In this document: positions 55,248 through 64,000 of the stretch, in pieces
Layout of the letters: every line of letters begins with the position of its first letter
How positions within the stretch are numbered: position 1 is the stretch's first letter
Assembly (NCBI GenBank): GCA_033439795.1
Contig: JAUTDP010000002.1
Coordinates: 1,364,001-1,428,000 of the forward strand
DNA: 64,000 nt
Source: Sordaria brevicollis
Lineage: Eukaryota > Ascomycota > Sordariomycetes > Sordariales > Sordariaceae
Direction of reading: 5' to 3'
Notes under the pieces: generated by a model
Told to the model about the DNA's origin: nothing
Databases searched by the model: none
Seen by the model: only the letters and a program-made list of their open reading frames with translations
Position numbers and translations under genes: made by a program

Positions 55248-57237
55248 CGTGGGCAACAAGACGAAGTCTTATGGGCCAAGACTGTCGTGAGGTGATGAAT
55301 AACTCCTCTCGAGAGCTGGATTCTGGTGTTTGGAAGGTGATGCTTCTGTGGCTGTCATCGAAGTGGACGGAGGTATGGCGCCATCGTGGGATTTATACCA
55401 CTACCCTCGCTGGTGTGATCCTAGCCCTTGCCAGGTGCCGATAAGAAATGTCGAGGGCAATGGCAGAGCTCAACGGGGGTAAGTGGCGCTTAGGGGAAGC
55501 ATGCCAACGCGGTCCCATGATGAGGCTGTGATGGTTTTCGTGGGCCTGGGGCTTGGGAAAGGTGTGCAAGGCAAAGACATGGGGACATGTAAAGCCGAGG
55601 TTTAGAGGCGTGTTGTCGGTGTCGTGATGGGAATGTGGATGGGATTTTAGGGTTCTGTCTCGCATTCCATCAGTCTATGGCCCGATAATCCGGTACAGGG
55701 AGTGGTAAGGGGAGGTGGCTCTGGCTGTCTGACTGTCAATGTCATGGATGTGGTGCACACTCAACTCACTCGCATGACCGAATGGTCAGGTCCAAACGTC
55801 AGAAAGGCAATTCAGAAATAGGATATCGACCTCAAGATGGTGTGCGATAGAGTTGTTGAGGTGAACCGGATGATCCGACTATCGTATCTCTGGAATGTGC
55901 TCTGCCCTGAGAGGAAAGGCTCTGCGACTGAGGTGGCTAAGACATGAGCTGGGCTCGCAAATTCCTATGGCCATTTGATAAGCGCGTTATTATTGTGGTG
56001 TCGTAATGGAATGAGCGAGTCGGCACAGCAGGCGGCATATCTCGGCATCGTAACGATGGAGCAATTTCGAGTGCCATGACAGAATAGGAGGCCGGTGGGA
56101 TGGTGTCGATGGTGAACCGTCATCAACAGGCGATCTAGCATGTCATGAAGACGTGGGAAGGTGAAGCTTAGTTGTCCGTCACGGTCCTGATATTTCAAGT
56201 TGCTGCGGCTGAGGGTGAAACAGAAATAACAGAAAATGCGAATCGGTGGGTGACGACCTTCTGCGGCGAGAGGTGGGCGACCACGGAGGGTGGGTAACTC
56301 CTGCCAGCTTTTTCCAATCTGCTGCAGACTCGCACTTGCCCTTCCATCTTGTAGGATCAAATCCAATGTCTTATGGCAGGCAGGAGCATTGAACAACTAA
56401 ACTGGGATGTGGTTAGGAAAGTGGAAGGAAGGAAAATCTCGGAGATGCTCACCAGATGCTCCTTCCCCCCCAAGTTACGTAACCTATGGGGTTCCCGTCA
56501 ACCCCAATCGCAATAACGGAGAAACGATTACGGTATCACACGAGAAGAACTGAACGTTTGGTATTGTAGAACCTCATCATTGATTTGCCTCGACGGCTTG
56601 CTCTATAGTTCCCGATCCTATACAGACTTTCTCAAATGAAGCTGCCAGGCGTCGAGGTAGCTAACTATCATCTGCTTGTCAAGTTGAACGGGCATCTTGC
56701 AAGGATATTGCAGTCCAGCGCCCAATATATAGACATCGACACCTCTGTTTGTCCTCGACCAAGGTATAAACATCTTAAAACCCCCATCATCTGGGATATA
56801 TGCCAGTAGGTATGTGCCCAAAGCTACCTCTGGGTATGCGTATGTGAGAGAGGCTGGACGACAGTCCGCCTCACCAGCGCATCCACTAGTAACCCCCACT
56901 CGCGGCACACAATACATTCCTGTTCCTGTTTCCTTCATGTCTCCTGATATAGACCCATTTTCAGATAACACACTGGCCTGCCCTAGGCGACCACATAGCA
57001 AAGAAACTCGTACAAAAGCAACAAGTATAGCAAGGGATATTTCCTCCCCCTTCCCAACCGATAACTCCAACATGCCAAGCAAAATCCGGATTTTTTTTCT
57101 TCCTCCCAGCCATACGAAAATACACTTTCGTCATCGGCTGACAGAGACCACCATCCACCAGCTATTCGACAGATGCAAGAGATTGCCCAAGTAGAGACAA
57201 AGATAGACGCGAAGGACTTCAGACCCCCAAGAGGAAC
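55248..57237. other. 2.0-kb region between WSC promoter and dynamin 3' end
   Basis: Apart from the WSC TATA box nothing is supported. The minus-strand frame at 56618-57082 lies directly downstream of the dynamin gene and is probably untranslated region. Confidence 0.4.
55391..55397 (-). promoter_or_regulatory. TATA box of the WSC gene
   Basis: The minus strand reads TATAAAT, 144 bp upstream of the start codon. Good consensus; no start-site data. Confidence 0.5.
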
Positions 57238-60213
57238 TCAAGCCTCGTAAGTCCCAACAGGAGTAGGCGCCCTCTCACTAACAGGCGTCGCCACACCCGC
57301 ACCCGCTCCACCAGTCCTAATAGTCAAGTCGGGTCTCTGCTGGCTCATGACCATGGTCGCCTGAGAATTATTAGCAGCAGCCATCTGCTCCTTATTCTCT
57401 AGATTGACAATGATCTCCATAGCCTGATCAAGTCTCTCCTTCTCCACTTTCAGGCCGTTACGCTTGCGCTCAGTTTCAGGGCCCTCGCTCATCAGTCTGT
57501 TGAAAATATCAGGTCCGGAAGTACGGCTGTATAGACCGAGTTTCTCGTGGAGATAAGTGTCGATGACAGAGGCAACGCGAGGCAAGAGGCCGGACATAAT
57601 GTGAATGGCGACTATGTCGATGAACCTTGACGCAGCGGTGAGGTAGTAACCGCGGACATAGGCGGCGACATTGATTTCCTGGTCGTAAGGGTCGGGACCG
57701 AGTTGTTTGAGTTCCTTGGCCATCTTGGCCTGTTCTTGCGCCAGCTCCTCCTCCGTGAGCTCCTCCATCTTACGGATGCTCGGGGATTCACCAGTGCGAT
57801 AGGCCACGCGAAGAAAGTGACGGTGACGCTCGAGGATACGCTTCTCAGCGGCTTTGTTGCGCTGGAGGGCTTCTTCATCTTTGGTGAAGATGCGCTGGGT
57901 TTCGAGGTTGTAGATGAGGAAGAGCTGGTTGCGCACTTCCTCCTTGTGTTTCTCCATAAATGCTTTCATGTGCTCGACGGACTCCCGGTAGACGGCCCGG
58001 TTCTTCAGGTTCGAAAAGGCATTGTCGAGAATCCGCATGACCTCATTCTGGAGGAATTGGATGGTTTGGTTGACAAAGTTGTCGAGGTGAGGAGCCCAAG
58101 TCTTGGCAGCTTCGGTGTACAGGGGCTCATAAACGGAGGCCGACACAAGCCCGGGCTGGCCGGGTATGGCGCTCCGTCTAATCAGCGTGCGGAGTTCCAT
58201 TAAGTTTTTTGAGCGAGGAGGGCCGCCGCCCATTCCAGGAGAGAAAGGGAATTGGCCAGGACCTGGAGTGCTACGAACTGTAGCAGGGGAGATGATCATC
58301 CGGTCGCTATCTTCGGTTTTGATCTGACCGCGACGCTTTGAAGGCGTCATGCTGATATCCTGCGCCAAGGACCTCTTCCTGGGTGTCTGACCCAGGGGAA
58401 CCGGTGTCGCCATCGGGGTGTTATCATCAATGGTGATGACATCTGGCTCCTTGACATTGAACTTGGGCTTGCTGCCCAGGATACGCTTCTTGAAAGGCTC
58501 GGCGAAAAGACAGTCCCATTGGCTCATGAACTCCTGTTGCAACACACGGTTTTTTACATTGGTCGCAAACTCCGCCAAGCTCCGCATGATCTCCATTTCG
58601 GGGTTGGGCGGAGGATTCGGATACTTCTCCAGCTGCTCCTCGATTCTCATGAGGCGATCGTGGACTTTCTGTTTGACCTCCGGAAGAACCTTTGAAAACT
58701 CGCGTCCCAATGTGATCGAGAGGAACTCTTTCAGCTTCTCAATGCCGCACCTATCACGGTACTTCTCGAAGATCTCGGGCCATTGGCCCATCGAAGCCGA
58801 ATCAGCAGTCCTGTTGAAAAAGGCTTCCTCAAACTTGTTCTGCTCATCCAGGTCACTACCCTGACGAGAAGTGATGAAATAGCCCAGGCCAGTTCGATGG
58901 GCTTGCTCATTGAGCATGGATAGCCATGAAGAGAAACCGTTCAGCTCCCTAGGTAGAAGATCTGCCTTTGTCATAACGCCGACGCAACGGTTTTCTGCGT
59001 TCATCTCTTGGATGAGCTTAAACGCGAAGCTGTTCTCCGCATCCTGGTTCATAGGAACGGCCCAAAGGATGATTGCATTCTGGCGAGAGATGTACTCGCA
59101 AGTCAGGTTGCGAACGACCCTCTCCAAGAACCTATCCTCGGGGCGCTTGGCAGTGATAAAGACGCCGGGAAGGTCGTAGAAATTCAAATCGGCAAGGTCG
59201 GGGCCCTTCACCTCCAAGGCGACCGTATTGGGAGAGAATTGGGCCTCTCCGTGGGCCTCCTTCTCCTTGATCAAGTCATGGTGCACGAGACGAGCGGCAT
59301 CCGATTGGCCACTCTCATTCTTCAGGCGAGGAACGAAGAAGCGGTATGGTGTACTAGGGTTGAGGATAGCAACCTGGGCACAGCGGAGGAGGGTCTCAAT
59401 TTCCTCAGCGTCGAAGCGGTCACGAACCGTCTTGAACTCCTTGCGAGTCTGGCGACTGGGATCGAGCTTCACCCACGGAGGGAATCTGTCGTTATTGGTA
59501 ACATCCTGGAGAGTGATTGGATGGTTGCGAGGTACAAAGGCATAGTCCTCCTTGAGGAAGACCCGGCAAGACCACTCGTCAGCTCGTGAGATGCGAATGT
59601 GGATAGGGCACCTCGTGCAGGTTCCGCTGCTTCTGGGAAGGCTGAGGCCAGCAATGGCAGACATAAGACTCGATTTTCCGGAGGATTGGTCGCCGACAAG
59701 AACAAGTTCCGGCAAGCTGACGACATGCTGAATTCCGCGTGCTTGAAGTTCGCCCAAGGCGTCGTTGATATCCTTGAGCTCTTGACCGAAATCTTTGAGG
59801 GCCTGACCGGGGCCGATGAACGAGCGGTCCATGTTGACGAAGCTCCTGGGTGTCGGAAGATCCTGCTCCTCCACGATTTCAGTCTTAGTCTTGACCTCCA
59901 TTAGCATGCAATCGTCTTCGTCTTCACCGTCGACCTCCATATCGCCGATGACCGACGCCCCAGGCGCAAGTCTGGTGTCCACGCTAGCTGTGATAATTGT
60001 CAGTTTCCGATCAAAAAAATACTCAAGCCAATGGGTGATCTGGATCTGTAACTTACGGGCATCTGACCGCTGCATGCGTCTCTCAACCTCTGATGGCGCA
60101 AAATCAACCGTCATGTTGTCGTCCTCCTCAATTCTAGCGAGGCCAGAATTTGCCATGTGTAGTTGATAGCCAGGCTCCCGCTTGATGCGGGCGTGTTGGT
60201 TTGCGCGGGGCAT
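57238..60213 (-). CDS. Dynamin-family GTPase with nuclear-type insert
   Basis: Exons 60057-60213 and 57238-59987 give 968 aa. The GTPase domain carries G1 GDQSSGKSS (151-159), G3 DLPG (324-327) and G4 TKAD (392-395); a stalk and a C-terminal GED-like helical region follow. It resembles fungal dynamin/Mx-type proteins, not the vacuolar Vps1 or mitochondrial Dnm1 type. An insert between GTPase domain and stalk contains VITIDD (569-574, SUMO-interacting type), RKR (589-591) and KRR (603-605), a bipartite nuclear signal pattern, TPRK and TPSK (CDK sites) and IKTE (608-611, sumoylation consensus). A second such site, IKRE, lies at residues 10-13. The 69-nt intron has GTAAGT, a CTGAC branch and CACAG, but is in frame and stop-free, so a 991-aa retained form is possible. 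Confidence 0.9.
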   Translation of the reverse strand: MPRANQHARIKREPGYQLHMANSGLARIEEDDNMTVDFAPSEVERRMQRSDARKLQIQITHWLEYFFDRKLTIITASVDTRLAPGASVIGDMEVDGEDEDDCMLMEVKTKTEIVEEQDLPTPRSFVNMDRSFIGPGQALKDFGQELKDINDALGELQARGIQHVVSLPELVLVGDQSSGKSSLMSAIAGLSLPRSSGTCTRCPIHIRISRADEWSCRVFLKEDYAFVPRNHPITLQDVTNNDRFPPWVKLDPSRQTRKEFKTVRDRFDAEEIETLLRCAQVAILNPSTPYRFFVPRLKNESGQSDAARLVHHDLIKEKEAHGEAQFSPNTVALEVKGPDLADLNFYDLPGVFITAKRPEDRFLERVVRNLTCEYISRQNAIILWAVPMNQDAENSFAFKLIQEMNAENRCVGVMTKADLLPRELNGFSSWLSMLNEQAHRTGLGYFITSRQGSDLDEQNKFEEAFFNRTADSASMGQWPEIFEKYRDRCGIEKLKEFLSITLGREFSKVLPEVKQKVHDRLMRIEEQLEKYPNPPPNPEMEIMRSLAEFATNVKNRVLQQEFMSQWDCLFAEPFKKRILGSKPKFNVKEPDVITIDDNTPMATPVPLGQTPRKRSLAQDISMTPSKRRGQIKTEDSDRMIISPATVRSTPGPGQFPFSPGMGGGPPRSKNLMELRTLIRRSAIPGQPGLVSASVYEPLYTEAAKTWAPHLDNFVNQTIQFLQNEVMRILDNAFSNLKNRAVYRESVEHMKAFMEKHKEEVRNQLFLIYNLETQRIFTKDEEALQRNKAAEKRILERHRHFLRVAYRTGESPSIRKMEELTEEELAQEQAKMAKELKQLGPDPYDQEINVAAYVRGYYLTAASRFIDIVAIHIMSGLLPRVASVIDTYLHEKLGLYSRTSGPDIFNRLMSEGPETERKRNGLKVEKERLDQAMEIIVNLENKEQMAAANNSQATMVMSQQRPDLTIRTGGAGAGVATPVSERAPTPVGTYEA

Positions 60214-61914
60214 GTTGGTCTGAGTCTGTCAGAATATGTTAGAATACTGTTGAAAAGAGATGGGAGTAGGAATTGGAGGAAACATGAATAAGAACTGTTC
60301 GACTTACCATGATAAATGCTGGACTCACCCTGTGATATGATTCAACGACGAATCAAGAAAACCTCAGATCCAGCTGAGGAAGATTACACCACCGACGAAC
60401 CCAGTTCGTGATGGTTACTTGATGGTGTACAAGAGCAAGACGATGTACAGTGATGGGATGCCGGTAGATCCAGACGGGTATCCAGACTGGTATGGGAGAA
60501 GATCTGGATACAAAAGTGGTCTGGTGAAAAACCAAGGTATGGGTTGGGTATTTGCTGAGAGGTGTAGATGTGTAAGTGCCTGGAAATGGAAATATTTCAA
60601 ACGACCAGACAAGATGGAGGGGTAAGTGGGAGGGAAAAAAAGAAAAGAGGCAGCAGTCCAATCCGCAACGGCGAGGAGAGGAGAGGCAGCGCGGGCAGGT
60701 CTCAGATGCGGCTCCTATTGGTGCTAGGCACTGCTAAGGCAAGCGGGGTAAATGCGAGACAGCGTTAACAAAATCGATCTTGGTGAGGAGGATGTAAGGT
60801 GAAGGGAGGAAGTGAGGTCGAGTGTTGCAAGGGAAACGGATATCTGCGATCCGCGATAAGAGGAGTGCCAATGAAAGTCCCCCAAAGAGACAAACTTTCC
60901 CGGTACTATGTGTGCCTGAATTTTGGTGGACTGGTATTCAATCCGGTTTGATGTAAAATGACCGTTGGAGGCACTTTGCAAACAATGGGAAGCCCGATTT
61001 CACGGTTGCTACAGCAATTACAAGCGGGGAGTGGTGACTTTTTTGGTGGGCTTGTTACCGAGTGGTGGTCGAGGTCCCCTCCAATGGCAGCAAACGCGTG
61101 TTCATCGCGACTTGGAAATCTGCCACTTTACGCGACCCCGGCGAGTCTGGGCCAACCCTGGTCTGCCGGTATCAATTGTATGGTACCGTAACAAGGTGAC
61201 GATCCAATGAGAGAGACCACGGAGACACTCGGCCACTGTACAATTGGACGGAAATGGAAAGATAGCAAACGCATCTTGCATCACAAGGCGAAGGCCCCGG
61301 TATCAAGGGATTGAACAAAGGTTTTGTAAAGATTGTTTTAAGTGATGTTATGTGGAAGTTGAAATCATCGACTGGAGGTCATTTCATGGCTTGGGGACGT
61401 TGATGCTGACGATACTTCTTGACCTGCCACTGCCTGCCGGAAATTGAGAGCTTGACTTCTGCCGTCCGACTTCAAGCAGGCACGTTGCCAGCCGCAACAG
61501 TTGGCCCCACCAAAGACCGCAAAGTGGGGAAGGGACCAATCTGCAGCGCCGGTTCGAGGCCGTGCTCAACCGCCCGGTTTCCCCTGTCCTCCAAAAACAG
61601 AGTTGGGTGTTCACGTGGGGCATCGCCGTGTGAGACCGGGGACTGCCAGCTTTCAGGGGATTTGGGGATGGAGAGCTAATGTAAGCTCTTGTGTAGCAGT
61701 GGACCTGGACGAGCTGGCCTGGTGTCCTCTAGAAGGACCATTCAGTTACACACCATTGACCGCAGCGGGCGTAGGACGACATCCCGTCTTCGAGACTGTC
61801 TAATTAAACATTTTGTTGATCTGCTCTTCGATCTTTTTTTCTCTTCTCTCCTCTTACATCTCAGATACTCTTTTACCCAAAATCACGATTGTTCTGGGAA
61901 CCCATACACAAACG
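60214..61914. promoter_or_regulatory. 1.7-kb divergent upstream region of dynamin and pyrophosphorylase genes
   Basis: Lies between divergent start codons. No coding sequence is supported. A pyrimidine-rich stretch at 61828-61862 lies just upstream of the pyrophosphorylase ATG, as is common in fungal promoters. Confidence 0.45.
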
Positions 61915-63555
61915 ATGTCTCTCCAGGTCCCTTACCACACCAAGGCCAACGGAGCTGCTGGCGGCGCAACCAAGGCCGTCATCCTGGTGAGTTCACTTCA
62001 GAGTCCAGACCGACCTCCTTGAGCTACACAACGAACGATAACCAAACCTCCTCCACCATGAGTTGTGTGGTGACTCGCGGGGTAGCTTTCATCCGAGACA
62101 TCAGACAAATGTTGACATCAACAACCCAATTCTAGGTTGGCGGTGCCTCGCGCGGTACTCGCTTTAGACCCCTTTCCCTCGATGTCCCCAAGGTAGGCAA
62201 CAACCATAAACAAAGAACCCCCCGAATCATGTAAATCCAATTCGGTAACTAACAACACCAACAACAGCCCCTCTTCGACGTCGCCGGCCACCCCATCATC
62301 TGGCACTGCCTAACCGCCATCGCCAAAGTGCCCTCGATCCACGAAGTCTACCTAATCGGCTACTACGACGAGTCCGTCTTCCGGGACTTCATCAAAGATG
62401 CCGCGCACGAATTCCCCCAGCTCTCCATCAAATACCTCCGGGAATACCAAGCCTTGGGAACCGCCGGCGGTCTCTACCACTTCCGCGACATCATCTTGAA
62501 GGGGCGTCCCGAGAAGCTCTTCGTCCTCAACTCCGACGTCTGCTGCTCCTTCCCGCTCCCCGAAATGCTCCGCCTCTTCGAAGAAAAGGACGCCGAGGCC
62601 GTGATCCTGGGCACCCGCGTGTCCGAAGACGCCGCCACTAACTTCGGCTGCATCGTGAGCGACGCCCACACCCGGCGCGTGCTGCACTACGTCGAGAAGC
62701 CCGAGTCGCACATCTCGAACCTGATCAACTGCGGCGTCTACCTCTTCGCCACGGAGGCCATCTTCCCCTCGATTCGCACGGCCATCAAGCGCCGGACCGA
62801 CCGTCCCCATAACCGCCTCATCCGCTACCCGTCGGCCGAGAACCTTGAGTCGTCCTTCATCGCCCAGACGGCCGACGATGACGACGAGGAGTCCGAGAAG
62901 CGCTCCGAGGTGATCCGTCTCGAGCAGGATATTCTGAGCGACATGGCCGACAGCAAGCAGTTCTTTGTGTACGAGACCCAGGACTTTTGGCGACAGATCA
63001 AGACGGCCGGTTCCGCCATCCCGGCCAACGCGCTTTACTTGCAGAATGCCTGGCAGCAGGGTTCTGCTGAGCTTGCCCAGCCCCAACCGAACCACATCAT
63101 TGCGCCTGTGTTCATTCACCCAACGGCTCGCGTTGATCCCACGGCTAAGTTGGGTCCTAATGTGAGCATTGGTCCCCGTGCCGTGGTGGGTGCTGGTGCC
63201 CGTGTCAAGGAGTCCATTGTGTTGGAGGACTCGGAGATCAAGCACGATGCCTGTGTGTTGTACTCGATCATTGGCTGGAACAGCCGCGTGGGAGCCTGGG
63301 CTCGTGTCGAGGGTACCCCGACGCCGGTGACGAGCCATACGACGAGCATCATCAAGAATGGCGTCAAGGTGCAGGCCATTACCATTTTGGGCAAGGAGTG
63401 TGCGGTTGGTGATGAGGTGCGCGTGCAGAACTGCGTGTGCTTGCCTTTTAAGGAGTTGAAGAGGGTGAGTTCTTCTGTTGCCCCCAAATGTTGGCTGTGA
63501 GAATGATTTGCTAACGTGACTACTACAGGACGTTGCCAACGAGGTTATCATGTAA
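61915..63555 (+). CDS. GDP-mannose pyrophosphorylase alpha-type (GMPPA-like)
   Basis: Nucleotidyltransferase/left-handed beta-helix protein of 450 aa. Exons 61915-61986, 62136-62192, 62268-63464 and 63529-63555. The N-terminal motif is VGGASRGTRFRPLSLDVPK followed by PLFDVAG, the pattern of the alpha (GMPPA) branch rather than catalytic GMPPB, in which Leu replaces Phe in the GTRLRPLT motif. Further landmarks: GTAGGLYHFRD, FVLNSDVCC, VEKPESHISNLINCGVYLF, and hexapeptide repeats near the C-terminus (HPTARVDPTAKLGPNVSIG...). In animals GMPPA acts as a regulatory partner of the catalytic subunit that makes GDP-mannose for glycosylation; a similar role here is inferred. An acidic insert DDDDEESEK lies mid-protein. 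Confidence 0.93.
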
Positions 63556-64000
63556 TTTTCGTTCATGATATATAAGTATGGGGGTCAAAAGATTTGATGC
63601 GAAAGATGGATGGATGAGATGGATGACGAGATACCACTTAGGCCAGCGCTGGCTTTGGAACCTAATCAAAAAGAACCTAATGCAAAATCCGATTACATGG
63701 CTATCTAACCATCAGACTTTCCTGTGTTTTGCGATTGACCGAGCAGCGGTAATCTCGAATGTCAGGTTGTTCGACGGACAAGTAAAAAGGTTTAATACTC
63801 ATGGTTACGGCTGTACTCTTCACTTCTTGAAATATGGAGTATATCGATTACAAACAAGATGTCGAGCTTCTAGCAGCCAGTTTGGACTTTGTCCTGAGAT
63901 ATCTGCATACCAACCCGATTCTTACATGGCAACAAACAACCTACCCCTGTCAAAGAATAAACTCCAGTGAAACTCAACAATCATACATCATCCGCGCACC
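63556..64000. other. 3' flank to window end
   Basis: No gene supported. The open frame at 63578-63970 starts in the pyrophosphorylase 3' untranslated region and has no recognisable domain. Confidence 0.4.

Noticed and set aside
62352..63566. 404-codon minus-strand open frame over the pyrophosphorylase gene
   Set aside because: Antisense shadow caused by GC-rich third codon positions of a clearly identified plus-strand gene.

Overview
The window is nuclear DNA from a filamentous ascomycete, most likely a sordariomycete close to the Sordariales (Podospora, Sordaria, Neurospora or Chaetomium type). The evidence is monocistronic genes, short GT-AG introns (mostly 45-150 nt) with CTAAC/CTGAC-type branch sites, a cellobiose dehydrogenase, AA9 and AA11 lytic polysaccharide monooxygenases (LPMOs), a LaeA-type methyltransferase and fungal-only families (WSC, 2EXR, AIG1-like GTPases). 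The species cannot be fixed from this sequence alone. There are no operons, CRISPR arrays or bacterial-type elements.

Bases 1-9.6k form a lignocellulose block: a cellobiose dehydrogenase (3' end outside the window), head-to-head with an AA9 LPMO, then a second AA9, an initiator tRNA-Met gene and a GH10 endoxylanase. Cellobiose dehydrogenase is a known electron donor for AA9 enzymes, so donor and acceptor genes lie side by side. The first AA9 has a cysteine where the axial copper tyrosine is expected.

Bases 9.6-26.6k hold a ten-exon LaeA-like methyltransferase, a 1380-residue MIT-domain protein and the mitochondrial GTPase Guf1, separated by long non-coding stretches. Bases 27-37k are an accessory-looking block: two divergently transcribed AIG1-like P-loop GTPases (one soluble with a coiled coil, one with a C-terminal membrane segment), a BTB protein, and a CorA-like membrane protein whose 5' end I could not resolve. 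Bases 39.7-48.6k carry a serine beta-lactamase-fold protein, an AA11 LPMO with an X278-like module and a His-rich tail, an intron-containing tRNA-Leu(UAA), a GC-rich palindromic element, a solo LTR with a 5-bp target duplication, and a flavin amine oxidase. Bases 50-64k carry a 2EXR protein, a secreted four-WSC protein, a dynamin-family GTPase with nuclear/SUMO/CDK-type motifs, and a GDP-mannose pyrophosphorylase alpha-type protein.

Exon coordinates come from reading frame, splice consensus and family conservation. In every multi-exon model given in full, exon lengths sum to a multiple of three. None has transcript support.
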